Source of the DNA: Nitrospirota bacterium
GTDB taxonomy: Bacteria > Nitrospirota > Nitrospiria > Nitrospirales > Nitrospiraceae
DNA length: 5,324 nt
Assembly: GCA_016222925.1 (NCBI GenBank)
Contig: JACRQB010000139.1
Coordinates: 1 to 5,324, forward strand
Direction: 5' to 3'
Shown: positions 5,204-5,324 of the stretch, piece after piece
Layout: each line of letters starts with the position of its first letter
How positions within the stretch are numbered: position 1 is the first letter of the stretch
Program-made: the position numbers and the translations under genes
The notes under the pieces: model-generated
What the model saw: the letters and a program-made list of their open reading frames with translations, nothing else
Databases searched by the model: none
What the model was told of the DNA's origin: nothing

Positions 5204-5324
5204 TTGACACCACCCTACGCTCTTTTAGCTTGCCGTTCGAACTCCATCGGACTGAGATACCCCAATGTGGAATGCCGCCGTCGGGGATTATAGAAGCGCT
5301 CGATGTAATCGAACACGTCGGCTT
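5204..5324 (-). mobile_element. IS3-family insertion sequence, transposase-end fragment
   Basis: The transposase C-terminus lies close to an apparent element boundary. The terminal inverted repeat probably begins near the TTGACACCACCC at 5204-5215, because the coding end of IS3 elements lies just inside the right end. The exact edge and any target duplication cannot be set, since the other end is outside the window. Confidence 0.6.
5215..5324 (-). CDS. IS3-family transposase (OrfB), C-terminal 35 residues
   Basis: The minus strand encodes ADVFDYIERFYNPRRRHSTL followed by GYLSPMEFERQAKRA and a TAG at 5217-5215. The FYNPRRRHSTLGYLSPMEFE block is the hallmark C-terminal end of the DDE integrase core of IS3 OrfB proteins, just after the catalytic Glu region. 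The N-terminal part, with the DDE residues and OrfA, lies beyond the right edge, so it cannot be said whether the element is intact. The OrfB of this family is normally made by programmed frameshifting from OrfA. Confidence 0.92.
   Translation of the reverse strand, partial: ADVFDYIERFYNPRRRHSTLGYLSPMEFERQAKRA

Noticed and set aside
5204..5209. Perfect -35 hexamer TTGACA on the plus strand
   Set aside because: No -10 is found at 16-18 bases. It points into the transposase antisense and coincides with the probable IS end.
1..5324. CRISPR array or tRNA gene
   Set aside because: No regularly spaced direct repeats and no tRNA-like cloverleaf were seen on either strand by eye.

Overview
The window most likely comes from a Nitrospira-type nitrite oxidiser (Nitrospirota). 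This is inferred from gene content: a copper nitrite reductase carried as a lipoprotein, an exported group 1 truncated hemoglobin, and a small exported protein whose C-terminal half resembles c-type cytochromes I recall from Nitrospira. No rRNA or tRNA gene is present to confirm it.

Layout. Bases 1-858 (minus strand) hold the first 286 residues of a DGQHR-domain protein (DndB-related superfamily) that runs off the left edge. A 308-base structured intergenic stretch (859-1166) with several short dyads follows. Next, on the plus strand, come a small exported cysteine-rich protein of unknown function (1167-1541) and, 16 bases later, a broken queG (epoxyqueuosine reductase). The queG copy has lost an internal segment and changes frame near base 1830. 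A 445-base AT-rich gap (2477-2921) with operator-like dyads precedes nirK (2922-3887), and a truncated hemoglobin gene (3949-4392) follows 61 bases later. Two hairpins separate that pair from a small exported cytochrome-like gene (4649-4954) that retains a GTGM segment but has no CxxCH heme-attachment motif. A terminator hairpin follows it. A possible small minus-strand gene (4997-5158) lies between that terminator and the C-terminal end of an IS3-family transposase (5215-5324, minus strand), which runs off the right edge.

How the genes fit together. nirK and the globin form a plausible nitrogen-oxide module outside the cytoplasm: NirK reduces nitrite to NO, and the exported globin could bind or scavenge NO. 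The cytochrome-like protein might once have been an electron carrier, but as read here it cannot attach heme c in the usual way. Two genes with apparent internal losses (queG and the cytochrome), plus a nearby insertion sequence, suggest a region undergoing decay. Assembly error is an alternative for the queG frameshift.
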